Positions 1 through 5,774 of a stretch of 7,293 nt of DNA are shown here, one piece after another. A program made the position numbers and the translations under genes. The notes under the pieces were generated by a model. It saw only the letters and a program-made list of their open reading frames with translations. It was not told the origin of the DNA and searched no databases. Position 1 is the stretch's first letter. Every line of letters begins with the position of its first letter. Source of the stretch: an uncultured Burkholderiales bacterium (lineage in GTDB: Bacteria > Pseudomonadota > Gammaproteobacteria > Burkholderiales > Burkholderiaceae_E); assembly GCA_903923345.1 (NCBI GenBank), contig CAIXXI010000008.1:1-7293 (forward strand), read 5' to 3'.

Positions 1-135
1 TCAAGCCGCTTTAGCTTTTCTTTCGTCTTGCTGTCGCAAAACTCTGCTAGGCCACTGACTCACACTCTCTGCTTCTACCGGAGTAGAGCCCCTGAAATTC
101 AAGGGTTTCGGCTGGCTGACCGCTTGCATGACCAT
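1..135 (-). CDS. Possible small hypothetical protein (44 aa)
   Basis: I do not recognise this ORF. It reads leftward from an ATG at 135 (a second in-frame ATG is at 129) to a TGA whose complement is the first three bases of the window. The product would be a hydrophilic peptide rich in Gln, Ser, Arg and Lys, ending in a basic tail (ERKAKAA). It has no hydrophobic segment and no motif I know. In its favour, a good sigma70-like promoter on the same strand (183-211) would start a transcript about 40 bases before the ATG. Against it, the Shine-Dalgarno match is poor (only AGG about four bases upstream), the ORF is short, and the same frame continues upstream without an ATG to a stop at 184-186. 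It could equally be the untranslated body of a small RNA. Confidence 0.22.
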   Translation of the reverse strand: MVMQAVSQPKPLNFRGSTPVEAESVSQWPSRVLRQQDERKAKAA

Positions 136-182
136 TGGCCTAGTGCGTTGCGGCTGCTTGCTTTCGTTCAGCAGAGCCAGAG

Positions 183-211
183 ACTATATCTGGCTTTTTT
201 GGGGATTGCAA
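183..211 (-). promoter_or_regulatory. Putative sigma70-type promoter facing left
   Basis: On the reverse strand there is a -35 hexamer TTGCAA (206-211, 4 of 6 consensus) and a -10 hexamer TATAGT (183-188, 5 of 6), separated by exactly 17 bases. A T-rich stretch lies upstream. Transcription would start near 176 and run leftward towards base 1. This is the best promoter-like match I found in the window. The assignment comes from hexamers and spacing only. Confidence 0.4.
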
Positions 212-403
212 GTCGAGGCAGAAAAAAAGTCCAAGGTCTGACTGACTGCGCTTGCACGCCGAGCCCTGCAGCAGAGGCAGCCTTCCAACAAAGCGCTGAA
301 GCGGGCTGCTTGGTGACACGCTCGGCCAGGTCTGCGGCTAGAGTTGCACGGCTGAAATCGATGCGCCGACTGAGTTGGCCTGGCCTACACTGCCGAGCGT
401 CAT

Positions 404-419
404 CCGCGATCATTCGCGG
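404..419. repeat. Short inverted repeat (hairpin), 6-bp stem
   Basis: CCGCGA (404-409) and TCGCGG (414-419) are perfect inverted copies around a TCAT loop. No T-run follows on either side, so it is not a classical terminator. It lies about 70 bases upstream of ppnP and could be an operator or chance. Confidence 0.25.
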
Positions 420-488
420 GCTGGCCGCGTTCCTGGGTCCCTTCGCAGCACGCGATCGATTTTATGGTCTTTACTTTGGAGACAACTC

Positions 489-806
489 ATGACCACAGCA
501 CAGATTGATGGCGTGTCCATCACCACGCAAGCCAATGTGTACTTTGACGGCAAGTGCTTCAGCCACAACCTCACCAAACCTGATGGCACGAAGCTCTCGG
601 TCGGTGTCATTCTGCCGGCGACCCTTGTGTTCAATACCAGCGCCCCGGAAGTGATCGAAGGTGTTGCCGGTTCGTGTGAATACAAGCTGGATGGCAGCAC
701 CACCTGGATGCGATCAGGCCCAGGCGAGTCATTTGCGGTGCCGGGACAGTCGCGGTTCGAGATACGCGTCACCGAGGCGTACCACTACGTGTGTCACTTC
801 CGCTGA
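489..806 (+). CDS. ppnP: Pyrimidine/purine nucleoside phosphorylase PpnP
   Basis: The 105-residue product matches the PpnP (YaiE, DUF1255) family, whose E. coli member has 94 residues. These small cupin-fold cytosolic enzymes use phosphate to split nucleosides such as uridine, adenosine, guanosine and thymidine into free base and ribose-1-phosphate, serving nucleoside salvage. The sequence shows the family's order: an N-terminal NVYFDGKCFSH segment (cf. NEYFSGKVKS in E. coli), then SVGVILPATLVFNTSAPE around residue 40, a GES.AVPGQSRFEI strand near residue 83, and a YVCHFR C-terminus equivalent to YLCRYL. The ATG at 489 is preferred over an in-frame ATG at 375 because GGAGA at 478-482 sits six bases before it and family homology begins there. 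The gene seems to stand alone: it ends 100 bases before the paaG remnant, and no T-tailed terminator follows. Family assignment is strong; activity is inferred from the E. coli protein. Confidence 0.93.
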   Translation: MTTAQIDGVSITTQANVYFDGKCFSHNLTKPDGTKLSVGVILPATLVFNTSAPEVIEGVAGSCEYKLDGSTTWMRSGPGESFAVPGQSRFEIRVTEAYHYVCHFR

Positions 807-851
807 GTCGAAAACGCGGGCGAATGATGCTGAAGGCCTGCGATTCATCGT

Positions 852-880
852 GTGGCAGCCTGAAAGGGCTGTGCTAACCT
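852..880 (+). promoter_or_regulatory. Putative promoter for the paaG'-paaI-paaK-acuI run
   Basis: There is a -35-like GTGGCA (852-857, 4 of 6) and a -10-like TAACCT (875-880, 4 of 6) with a 17-base spacer. A TG dinucleotide at 872-873 makes the -10 an extended type. The start of transcription would be near 887, just before the GGAGGAG Shine-Dalgarno at 892-898. An imperfect inverted repeat (AGGC-C-TGC 834-841 and GCAGCCT 855-861) overlaps the -35. This is a hexamer match only. Confidence 0.3.
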
Positions 881-906
881 CGACTGGATACGGAGGAGCA
901 GATCGC

Positions 907-1044
907 ATGGCAGCCGAACAGACGCTGGAAGCTCAGCTCGACCTGGAGCGCGATCTGCAGTGCCCCATGAGCACTGGTCACGTTGACATCGAAGGCGTGG
1001 GCGCCTTTCTGTCCAAGCGCGCTGGGCGCTTCGAGGGCCGATGA
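907..1044 (+). pseudogene. paaG: 3' remnant of paaG (epoxyphenylacetyl-CoA isomerase)
   Basis: This 45-codon ORF encodes only the C-terminal tail of PaaG, a crotonase-fold enzyme that turns ring-1,2-epoxyphenylacetyl-CoA into oxepin-CoA. TLEAQLDLERDLQ at residues 6-18, EGVGAFLSKR at residues 30-39 and the final RFEGR align with E. coli PaaG (TLDTQLDLERDYQ, EGVSAFLAKR, QFTGK). Full PaaG has about 262 residues, so roughly 215 are missing, including the oxyanion-hole and catalytic parts. No crotonase-like sequence lies upstream in any frame; that DNA is the spacer and ppnP. Residues 19-29 between the conserved blocks have drifted from the family, as expected of a decaying gene. Yet GGAGGAG at 892-898 stands eight bases before the ATG, and the TGA overlaps the paaI ATG, so it may still be translated as a leader. 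It could also reflect an assembly join. Confidence 0.8.
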
Positions 1045-1526
1045 CCGTGCAGGCCGAACCCCTGGCTTTAGCTCAGGAGGTCGCCCGCCTCATGTGGGCT
1101 GATGACCGTGCCTCTCAGGCCTTAGGCATGCAACTCCTGGAGGTGCGGCCCGGATATGCCCGACTCAGCATGACCGTGCGTCGCGACATGACCAACGGAC
1201 ATGGCATCTGCCACGGTGGATTCATGTTCTTGCTGGCCGACAGCACATTCGCATTTGCCTGCAACAGCCATAACCAGAAGGCGGTGGCAGCCAGCGCCGA
1301 GATCCATTTTCTGGCGCCGGCCCAGGAAGGAGACGTGCTGACCGCAGAAGGCCAGGAACAGCATCTGGCCGGACGCAGCGGGGTCTACGACACCCGGGTC
1401 ACCGACCAGAATGGCAAACTGGTTGCGCTGTTTCGCGGCAAATCGGCCAGCATCAAGGGTCAGTTCATCGAGCCGAGCGCCAGCGCGCAAAGCGCATCCA
1501 CCCCCCATCCAGGACGCGAGCCATGA
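1041..1526 (+). CDS. paaI: Hydroxyphenylacetyl-CoA thioesterase PaaI
   Basis: The 161-residue product is a hotdog-fold acyl-CoA thioesterase of the PaaI group. PaaI hydrolyses ring-hydroxylated phenylacetyl-CoAs and other dead-end thioesters, freeing CoA when the phenylacetate pathway stalls. It acts in the cytosol as a tetramer in E. coli. The signature is clear: Asn52, the HGG loop at 58-60 and Asp67, which corresponds to the catalytic Asp61 of E. coli PaaI, all within GICHGGFMFLLADSTFAFA. A central strand SAEIHFLAPAQEGD follows near residue 85. The last 20 or so residues form a Ser/Ala/Pro-rich tail beyond the fold. The ATG overlaps the stop of the paaG remnant, with GAGGG three bases upstream; the gene ends in an ATGA overlap with paaK. 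Coupled translation with both neighbours is therefore likely. Placement next to paaK supports paaI over a generic thioesterase. Confidence 0.93.
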   Translation: MTVQAEPLALAQEVARLMWADDRASQALGMQLLEVRPGYARLSMTVRRDMTNGHGICHGGFMFLLADSTFAFACNSHNQKAVAASAEIHFLAPAQEGDVLTAEGQEQHLAGRSGVYDTRVTDQNGKLVALFRGKSASIKGQFIEPSASAQSASTPHPGREP

Positions 1527-2818
1527 CGCGCTTTCCACTCGAGCCGATTGAAACCGGAAGCCTGGATGAGTTGCGGGCATTGCAGCTGCAGCGACTGAAA
1601 TGGTCGTTGGCTCATGCCTATGACCATGTGGCGCACTATCGCTCCAAGTTTGATGCGGCCGGCGTACACCCCTCCGATCTGCACACATTGGCAGACCTGT
1701 CGAAATTTCCGTTCACCACCAAGGCCGATCTGCGTGACACCTACCCGTTCGGCATGTTTGCGGTGCCGCGTGAGCAGGTCGTGCGCATTCATGCATCCAG
1801 TGGCACGACCGGCAAGCCGACGGTGGTGGGCTACACCGCGCAGGACATTTCCATCTGGGCGGATCTGGTCGCACGCTCCATGCGCGCAGCGGGTGCGCGC
1901 CCGGGCGACATGGTGCATGTCAGCTACGGCTACGGCCTCTTTACCGGGGGGCTGGGAGCGCACTATGGCGCCGAACGACTCGGACTGACCGTGGTGCCTT
2001 TCGGCGGTGGGCAGACTGAAAGACAGGTGCAACTGATCACCGATTTCAAGCCCACCATCATCATGGTCACGCCCAGCTACATGCTGGCCGTCGCCGATGA
2101 ATTTGAGCGTCAGGGCATCGATCCGGCATCGACCAGTCTGCGGCTGGGCATCTTCGGTGCCGAACCCTGGACCAACGAGATGCGCGCCGCCCTCGAGGCT
2201 CGCATGCACATCGACGCGGTTGACATCTACGGACTGTCGGAAGTGATGGGGCCCGGGGTGGCCAGCGAGTGCGTCGAGACAAAAGACGGTCCGACCGTCT
2301 GGGAAGACCATTTCTTCCCTGAAATCATCGACCCGGTGACAGGTGAACCCGTGCCCGACGGACAGGAGGGTGAACTGGTGTTCACCTCGCTCACCAAGGA
2401 AGCGCTTCCAATCGTGCGTTACCGCACGCGCGACCTGACTTGTCTGCTGCCCGGTACCGCACGCACCATGCGGCGCATCCGCAAGATCACCGGCCGCTCG
2501 GATGACATGATGATCATCCGTGGCGTGAACGTTTTTCCGTCGCAGATCGAGGAGCTCATCCTCAAACGGGCGCATCTTGCGCCCCACTATGTCTGCGAGA
2601 TCGACAGAGAGGGGCCGCTGGACACGCTCACGGTGCGTGTCGAGGCGAAGTCCCCTGACCATTCGAGTGGCTCGGAAGCGGCAGGCGAACACGTCGCGCT
2701 CGAGCATGCCATCAAGTCCCTGATCGGCGTGTCCTGCCGCGTCAGGATCGAGGCGGCCGGATCGATCGAACGATCGGTCGGCAAGGCGCGCCGTGTGATT
2801 GACCGGAGACCCCGATGA
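1523..2818 (+). CDS. paaK: Phenylacetate-CoA ligase PaaK
   Basis: This 431-residue adenylate-forming enzyme activates phenylacetate with ATP and CoA to phenylacetyl-CoA, the entry step of aerobic phenylacetate degradation in the cytosol. The length is typical for PaaK (about 430-440). Visible core motifs in order are the phosphate-binding loop ASSGTTGKPT (91-100), the aromatic-pocket segment YGYGLFTGGLGAHYGAE (135-151), the adenine-site DIYGLSEVMGPG (234-245), YRTRDLT (300-306) with the ribose-binding Asp304, the hinge region RIRKITGRSDDMMIIRG (318-334), and the C-terminal catalytic lysine in RSVGKA (Lys421). No key residue is missing. AGGA at 1511-1514 precedes the ATG by eight bases. The gene overlaps paaI at its start and acuI at its end by ATGA, so it is the middle of a coupled operon. 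Some paralogues prefer other aryl acids, but the paaI neighbour favours phenylacetate. Confidence 0.95.
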   Translation: MTRFPLEPIETGSLDELRALQLQRLKWSLAHAYDHVAHYRSKFDAAGVHPSDLHTLADLSKFPFTTKADLRDTYPFGMFAVPREQVVRIHASSGTTGKPTVVGYTAQDISIWADLVARSMRAAGARPGDMVHVSYGYGLFTGGLGAHYGAERLGLTVVPFGGGQTERQVQLITDFKPTIIMVTPSYMLAVADEFERQGIDPASTSLRLGIFGAEPWTNEMRAALEARMHIDAVDIYGLSEVMGPGVASECVETKDGPTVWEDHFFPEIIDPVTGEPVPDGQEGELVFTSLTKEALPIVRYRTRDLTCLLPGTARTMRRIRKITGRSDDMMIIRGVNVFPSQIEELILKRAHLAPHYVCEIDREGPLDTLTVRVEAKSPDHSSGSEAAGEHVALEHAIKSLIGVSCRVRIEAAGSIERSVGKARRVIDRRPR

Positions 2819-3819
2819 GTTCTGCCTTTCGTGCCCTGTTTCTTGAAAAAAATGATGCAGGGGTCAGCGCCTCGCTGCGCGAACTGACCGACGCCGACCT
2901 GACCACCCATGCCGGAGACGGTGATGTGGTCGTGCGCATTGCCCATTCAACGATCAACTACAAGGACGGTCTGGCCATCGCCAACAAGTCGCCCGTGGTG
3001 CGCAAGTGGCCGATGGTGCCGGGCATCGACGGCGCGGGCACGGTTGAGTCCAGCACACATGCTGACTTCAAGGCAGGCGACACCGTCGTGCTGAACGGCT
3101 GGGGCGTGGGCGAAACCCACTGGGGCTGTCTGGCGGGCAAGGCCCGACTGAAGGGCGACTGGCTGGTGCCGCTGCCGGACTCGCTGTCGACGAAACAAGC
3201 CATGGCAATCGGCACGGCGGGCTACACCGCGATGCTGTGCGTCATGGCCCTGCAGGAGCAGGGTGTGAAACCGGGCGACGGTGAAGTGCTGGTGACCGGC
3301 GCAGCAGGTGGCGTGGGCAGTGTGGCCATCGCATTGCTTTCCGGCCTGGGCTACCGCGTTGCGGCGTCCACCGGACGTGCTGCTGAGGCGGATTACCTGA
3401 AGGCCCTGGGTGCGGGCGAGATCATCGATCGTGCAACGCTCTCGGCGCCTGGCAAGCCGCTGCAGAAAGAACGCTGGGCCGGTGTCGTGGATGCCGTAGG
3501 CTCGCATACGCTGGCCAACGCCTGCGCGCAGATGCGCTATCGGGGTGTGGTGACAGCCTGCGGACTGGCTCAAGGCATGGACTTTCCGGCAAGCGTGGCG
3601 CCCTTCATCTTGCGCGGTGTCCGCCTGATCGGTATCGATTCAGTCATGTGCCCGCAAACCCTGAGGCGTGTGGCCTGGGAGCGACTGGGCAAGGAACTCG
3701 ACCTGGCCAAGCTCGATGCGATGACCACGCAGATCGGTCTGGCCGGCGCCATCGATGCGGCACCGCGCATTCTGGCGGGTCAGGTGCGTGGCCGTCTCGT
3801 GGTGGATGTCGCAGCCTGA
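2815..3819 (+). CDS. acuI: Acrylyl-CoA reductase (AcuI/YhdH-type MDR oxidoreductase)
   Basis: The 334-residue protein belongs to the zinc-free medium-chain dehydrogenase/reductase family and follows E. coli YhdH/AcuI closely along its length (about 324 residues there). AcuI reduces acrylyl-CoA to propionyl-CoA with NADPH and removes this toxic electrophile. Visible motifs are STINYKDGLA (45-54), PGIDGAGTV (69-77), NGWGVGETHWG (94-104), IGTAGYTAMLCVMAL (132-146), the nucleotide-binding TGAAGGVGS (161-169), DAVGS (226-230) and RLIGIDSVMCP (270-280). One deviation is HWGCLAG where E. coli has HWGGLAE. The ATG lies in an ATGA overlap with paaK, and GGAG (2805-2808) is six bases upstream. Genetic coupling to paaK suggests a role in the same metabolic state, perhaps reduction of an enoyl-CoA by-product; this is inference. 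Family membership is secure, the physiological substrate less so. Confidence 0.88.
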   Translation: MSSAFRALFLEKNDAGVSASLRELTDADLTTHAGDGDVVVRIAHSTINYKDGLAIANKSPVVRKWPMVPGIDGAGTVESSTHADFKAGDTVVLNGWGVGETHWGCLAGKARLKGDWLVPLPDSLSTKQAMAIGTAGYTAMLCVMALQEQGVKPGDGEVLVTGAAGGVGSVAIALLSGLGYRVAASTGRAAEADYLKALGAGEIIDRATLSAPGKPLQKERWAGVVDAVGSHTLANACAQMRYRGVVTACGLAQGMDFPASVAPFILRGVRLIGIDSVMCPQTLRRVAWERLGKELDLAKLDAMTTQIGLAGAIDAAPRILAGQVRGRLVVDVAA

Positions 3820-3836
3820 GTCAGTGGCCCGCCATC

Positions 3837-5774
3837 GTGAACGCACAGACCCCACGTCAACCACGACGCACGGCCTCGTCATCGCCAGCCCGATCGGCCG
3901 CAGACCCCATCGTCTATCGGATTGATCCGGCGGACCCGCATGCTCATCTGCTGAGGGTGACCCTCACTGTGGCGCGGCCAGCGCCCGAAGGACAGGCGCT
4001 GACCCTCCCGGCCTGGATTCCAGGCAGCTACATGATTCGGGAGTTTGCGCGCCACATCGTGTCGATCAGCGCGCGGGTCGGCGCACGAGCCATCGGCCTG
4101 GAAAAGAACGACAAGCACACCTGGCGCGCTGCCCCGACCGATGGCCCGCTCACGGTCGAGTACACGGTCTATGCCTGGGACCTGTCGGTGCGAGCTGCGC
4201 ACTTCGACGCCAGTCACTGCTTCATCAATGCGACCAGTGTGTGCCTGCAAGTGGTCGGCCAGGACCATCTGCCGTGCACGGTGGAGCTGCTCGCGCCGCC
4301 GGCGCAACACGCCAGCGGCTGGCGCGTGGCCACCACACTGCCTCGTGCGGGTGCTAAACCGTATGGATTCGGGCGATACCGCAGTGCCGACTACGACGCA
4401 CTGGCCGATCACCCGATCGAGATGGGGCGCTTTTCGCTGTCGACCTTTGATGCAGCCGGTGCCTCGCATGACCTCGCCATCACCGGCGTGTCGGATGTGG
4501 ACCATGCACGGCTTGGACGTGACTTGAGCGCCGTGTGTGCAGCGCAGGCCGCACTCTTTGAGCCCCGCACCAAGCGGGCACCCTTTGAACGGTATCTGTT
4601 TCTGACCAGCGCAGTGGGCGAAGGCTACGGTGGTCTGGAGCATCGCGACAGCACGGCGCTGCTATGCAGCCGCAACGACCTGCCCTGGCAGGGCATGCAG
4701 TCGATGACCGATGGGTATCGCACTTTCCTGGGTCTGGCCAGCCACGAGTATTTTCATGCCTGGCACGTCAAGCGCATCAAGCCCGCGGTGTTCGTGCCCT
4801 ACGACCTCACGCGTGAAGTGCACACGCGACTGCTGTGGATTTTTGAAGGATTCACTTCCTACTACGACGACCTGATGCTGGTGCGTTCAGGCGTCATCTC
4901 TGAACAGGAATACCTCACGCTGCTCGGCCGCAGCATCTCCGGGGTGCTGCGCGGACCCGGGCGCCATGTGCAAAGCGTTGCCGATTCGAGCTTTGATGCC
5001 TGGAGCAAGTACTACCGCCAGGACGAGAACTCGCCCAACAGCATCGTGAGCTACTACGCCAAAGGTGCGCTGGTGGCCATGGCCATCGATTTGAGCGTGC
5101 GCGCCCGCACGGCAGGACGCGCCTCACTGGACGATGTCATGCGTCTCATGTGGACGCGTTATGGCCGCGACTTCTACGCGGCCAATGGCGGACCGGGTCT
5201 CGATCAGCGCGGTGTACCCGAAGACGGCTTTGCCGGCCTGCTGCGCGAAGCCACCGGCGTCTCGCTGGGCACCACATTGTCGACCTGGGTGAATGGTACG
5301 GGCGATCTGCCCCTGGCACGACTGCTGGCCCCCTTCGGGATCAACCTGGCGCTCGCGGCGACCGACAGCACACCCACACTGGGCATGCGTATGGCGCAGC
5401 GCGGTGCTGACCTCACGGTGGCCACCGCTTTCAGTGGGGGCGCGGCGCATCGGGCGGGTCTGTCGGCTGGGGACGTCGTGGTGGCCTGTGATGGACTACG
5501 GGTGAACAGTGAGGCCTCGCTCAAAGCCCTCTTGTCACGGCGCAAAGCGGGTCAGCAGGTGCGGCTGATTGCTTTCAGACGAGATGAACTGGTTGAAGTG
5601 GACGCCACCCTGGACGCCCCGGCGTACGCCGAAGCACGGCTCACCGTTGATGCAAACACCCATGCGCTGCGAGAGGGCTGGCTGGGGAAACGTCGACGCC
5701 CCGCTGCGAATGCAGGCGGTGCGGTCAGGCAAACAGCTGCTGCAACGCCCGGCCAGGGTCGTCGGCGCGCATGA
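3837..5774 (+). CDS. M61-family metallopeptidase with C-terminal PDZ domain
   Basis: The 645-residue product is an M61 (glycyl aminopeptidase-type) zinc peptidase. The family removes N-terminal Gly or Ala from peptides; the substrate here is unknown. An N-terminal beta domain (about 27-195) contains LPAWIPGSYMIREFARHI, the family hallmark. The gluzincin centre is HEYFH (zinc ligands His303 and His307, catalytic Glu304), followed by WIFEGFTSYYDD with third ligand Glu337. A PDZ domain spans about 515-595 (LGMRMAQRG, then RAGLSAGDVVVACDG). The chosen start is GTG 3837, the first in-frame start codon after the acuI stop, 17 bases downstream; the next start codon lies inside the conserved N-domain. 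No strong Shine-Dalgarno is visible. The first 25 residues are Arg/Ser/Ala/Pro-rich without a hydrophobic core, so no signal peptide is apparent. After Trp615 comes a basic Ala-rich tail of about 30 residues whose last 50 bases overlap the convergent trpC. Confidence 0.9.
   Translation: MNAQTPRQPRRTASSSPARSAADPIVYRIDPADPHAHLLRVTLTVARPAPEGQALTLPAWIPGSYMIREFARHIVSISARVGARAIGLEKNDKHTWRAAPTDGPLTVEYTVYAWDLSVRAAHFDASHCFINATSVCLQVVGQDHLPCTVELLAPPAQHASGWRVATTLPRAGAKPYGFGRYRSADYDALADHPIEMGRFSLSTFDAAGASHDLAITGVSDVDHARLGRDLSAVCAAQAALFEPRTKRAPFERYLFLTSAVGEGYGGLEHRDSTALLCSRNDLPWQGMQSMTDGYRTFLGLASHEYFHAWHVKRIKPAVFVPYDLTREVHTRLLWIFEGFTSYYDDLMLVRSGVISEQEYLTLLGRSISGVLRGPGRHVQSVADSSFDAWSKYYRQDENSPNSIVSYYAKGALVAMAIDLSVRARTAGRASLDDVMRLMWTRYGRDFYAANGGPGLDQRGVPEDGFAGLLREATGVSLGTTLSTWVNGTGDLPLARLLAPFGINLALAATDSTPTLGMRMAQRGADLTVATAFSGGAAHRAGLSAGDVVVACDGLRVNSEASLKALLSRRKAGQQVRLIAFRRDELVEVDATLDAPAYAEARLTVDANTHALREGWLGKRRRPAANAGGAVRQTAAATPGQGRRRA

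Larger units (their letters stand above)
136..488. other. Non-coding stretch upstream of ppnP
   Basis: I see no supportable gene here. Open frames exist on both strands, including a long rightward one ending at 492 and an 81-codon leftward one at 168-413. Their translations are rich in Arg, Ser, Cys and Trp, lack Shine-Dalgarno sites and resemble no family I know. The stretch contains A/T homopolymer runs near 195-232 that are unlike the neighbouring genes. It also holds the leftward promoter at 183-211, a perfect 6-bp hairpin at 404-419 and presumably the ppnP promoter. A weak candidate for that promoter is TTCGCA (442-447) with TATGGT (463-468), but the 15-base spacing is short. No tRNA, insertion-sequence end or direct repeat was found. 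Confidence 0.5.

Noticed and set aside
98..114. A possible weak hairpin or terminator around CCCCTGAAATTCAAGGG (start of this stretch near 89)
   Set aside because: The stem contains a mismatch and only a few pairs around a short loop, with no T-run on either strand. It does not meet terminator criteria.
168..413. An 81-codon leftward ORF upstream of ppnP
   Set aside because: There is no Shine-Dalgarno before its ATG, the composition is unnatural (WTFFLPRLAIPKKARYSLWLC end region), and the leftward promoter at 183-211 would begin only at its 3' end.
28..492. A 154-codon rightward ORF that ends in an ATGA overlap with ppnP
   Set aside because: Its translation is rich in Ser, Arg, Ala, Cys and His, lacks a Shine-Dalgarno and matches no family I know. 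The frame seems open by chance, and ppnP has its own well-placed Shine-Dalgarno.
1460..2707. A 415-codon reverse-strand ORF opposite paaI and paaK
   Set aside because: It is the antisense shadow of paaK, rich in His, Arg and Gly as expected for the complement of GC-rich codons. The paaK frame carries every adenylating-enzyme motif.
2760..2780. A cluster of GATC sites and an inverted repeat (ATCGATCG, AA, CGATCGGT) near the paaK end
   Set aside because: It lies within conserved paaK codons encoding the catalytic-lysine region, its two-base centre is too tight for a simple hairpin, and no T-run follows. It is probably coding coincidence.
3879..4643. A 254-codon reverse-strand ORF opposite the M61 gene
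   Set aside because: It is an antisense shadow; the forward frame carries the M61 N-domain motifs throughout.
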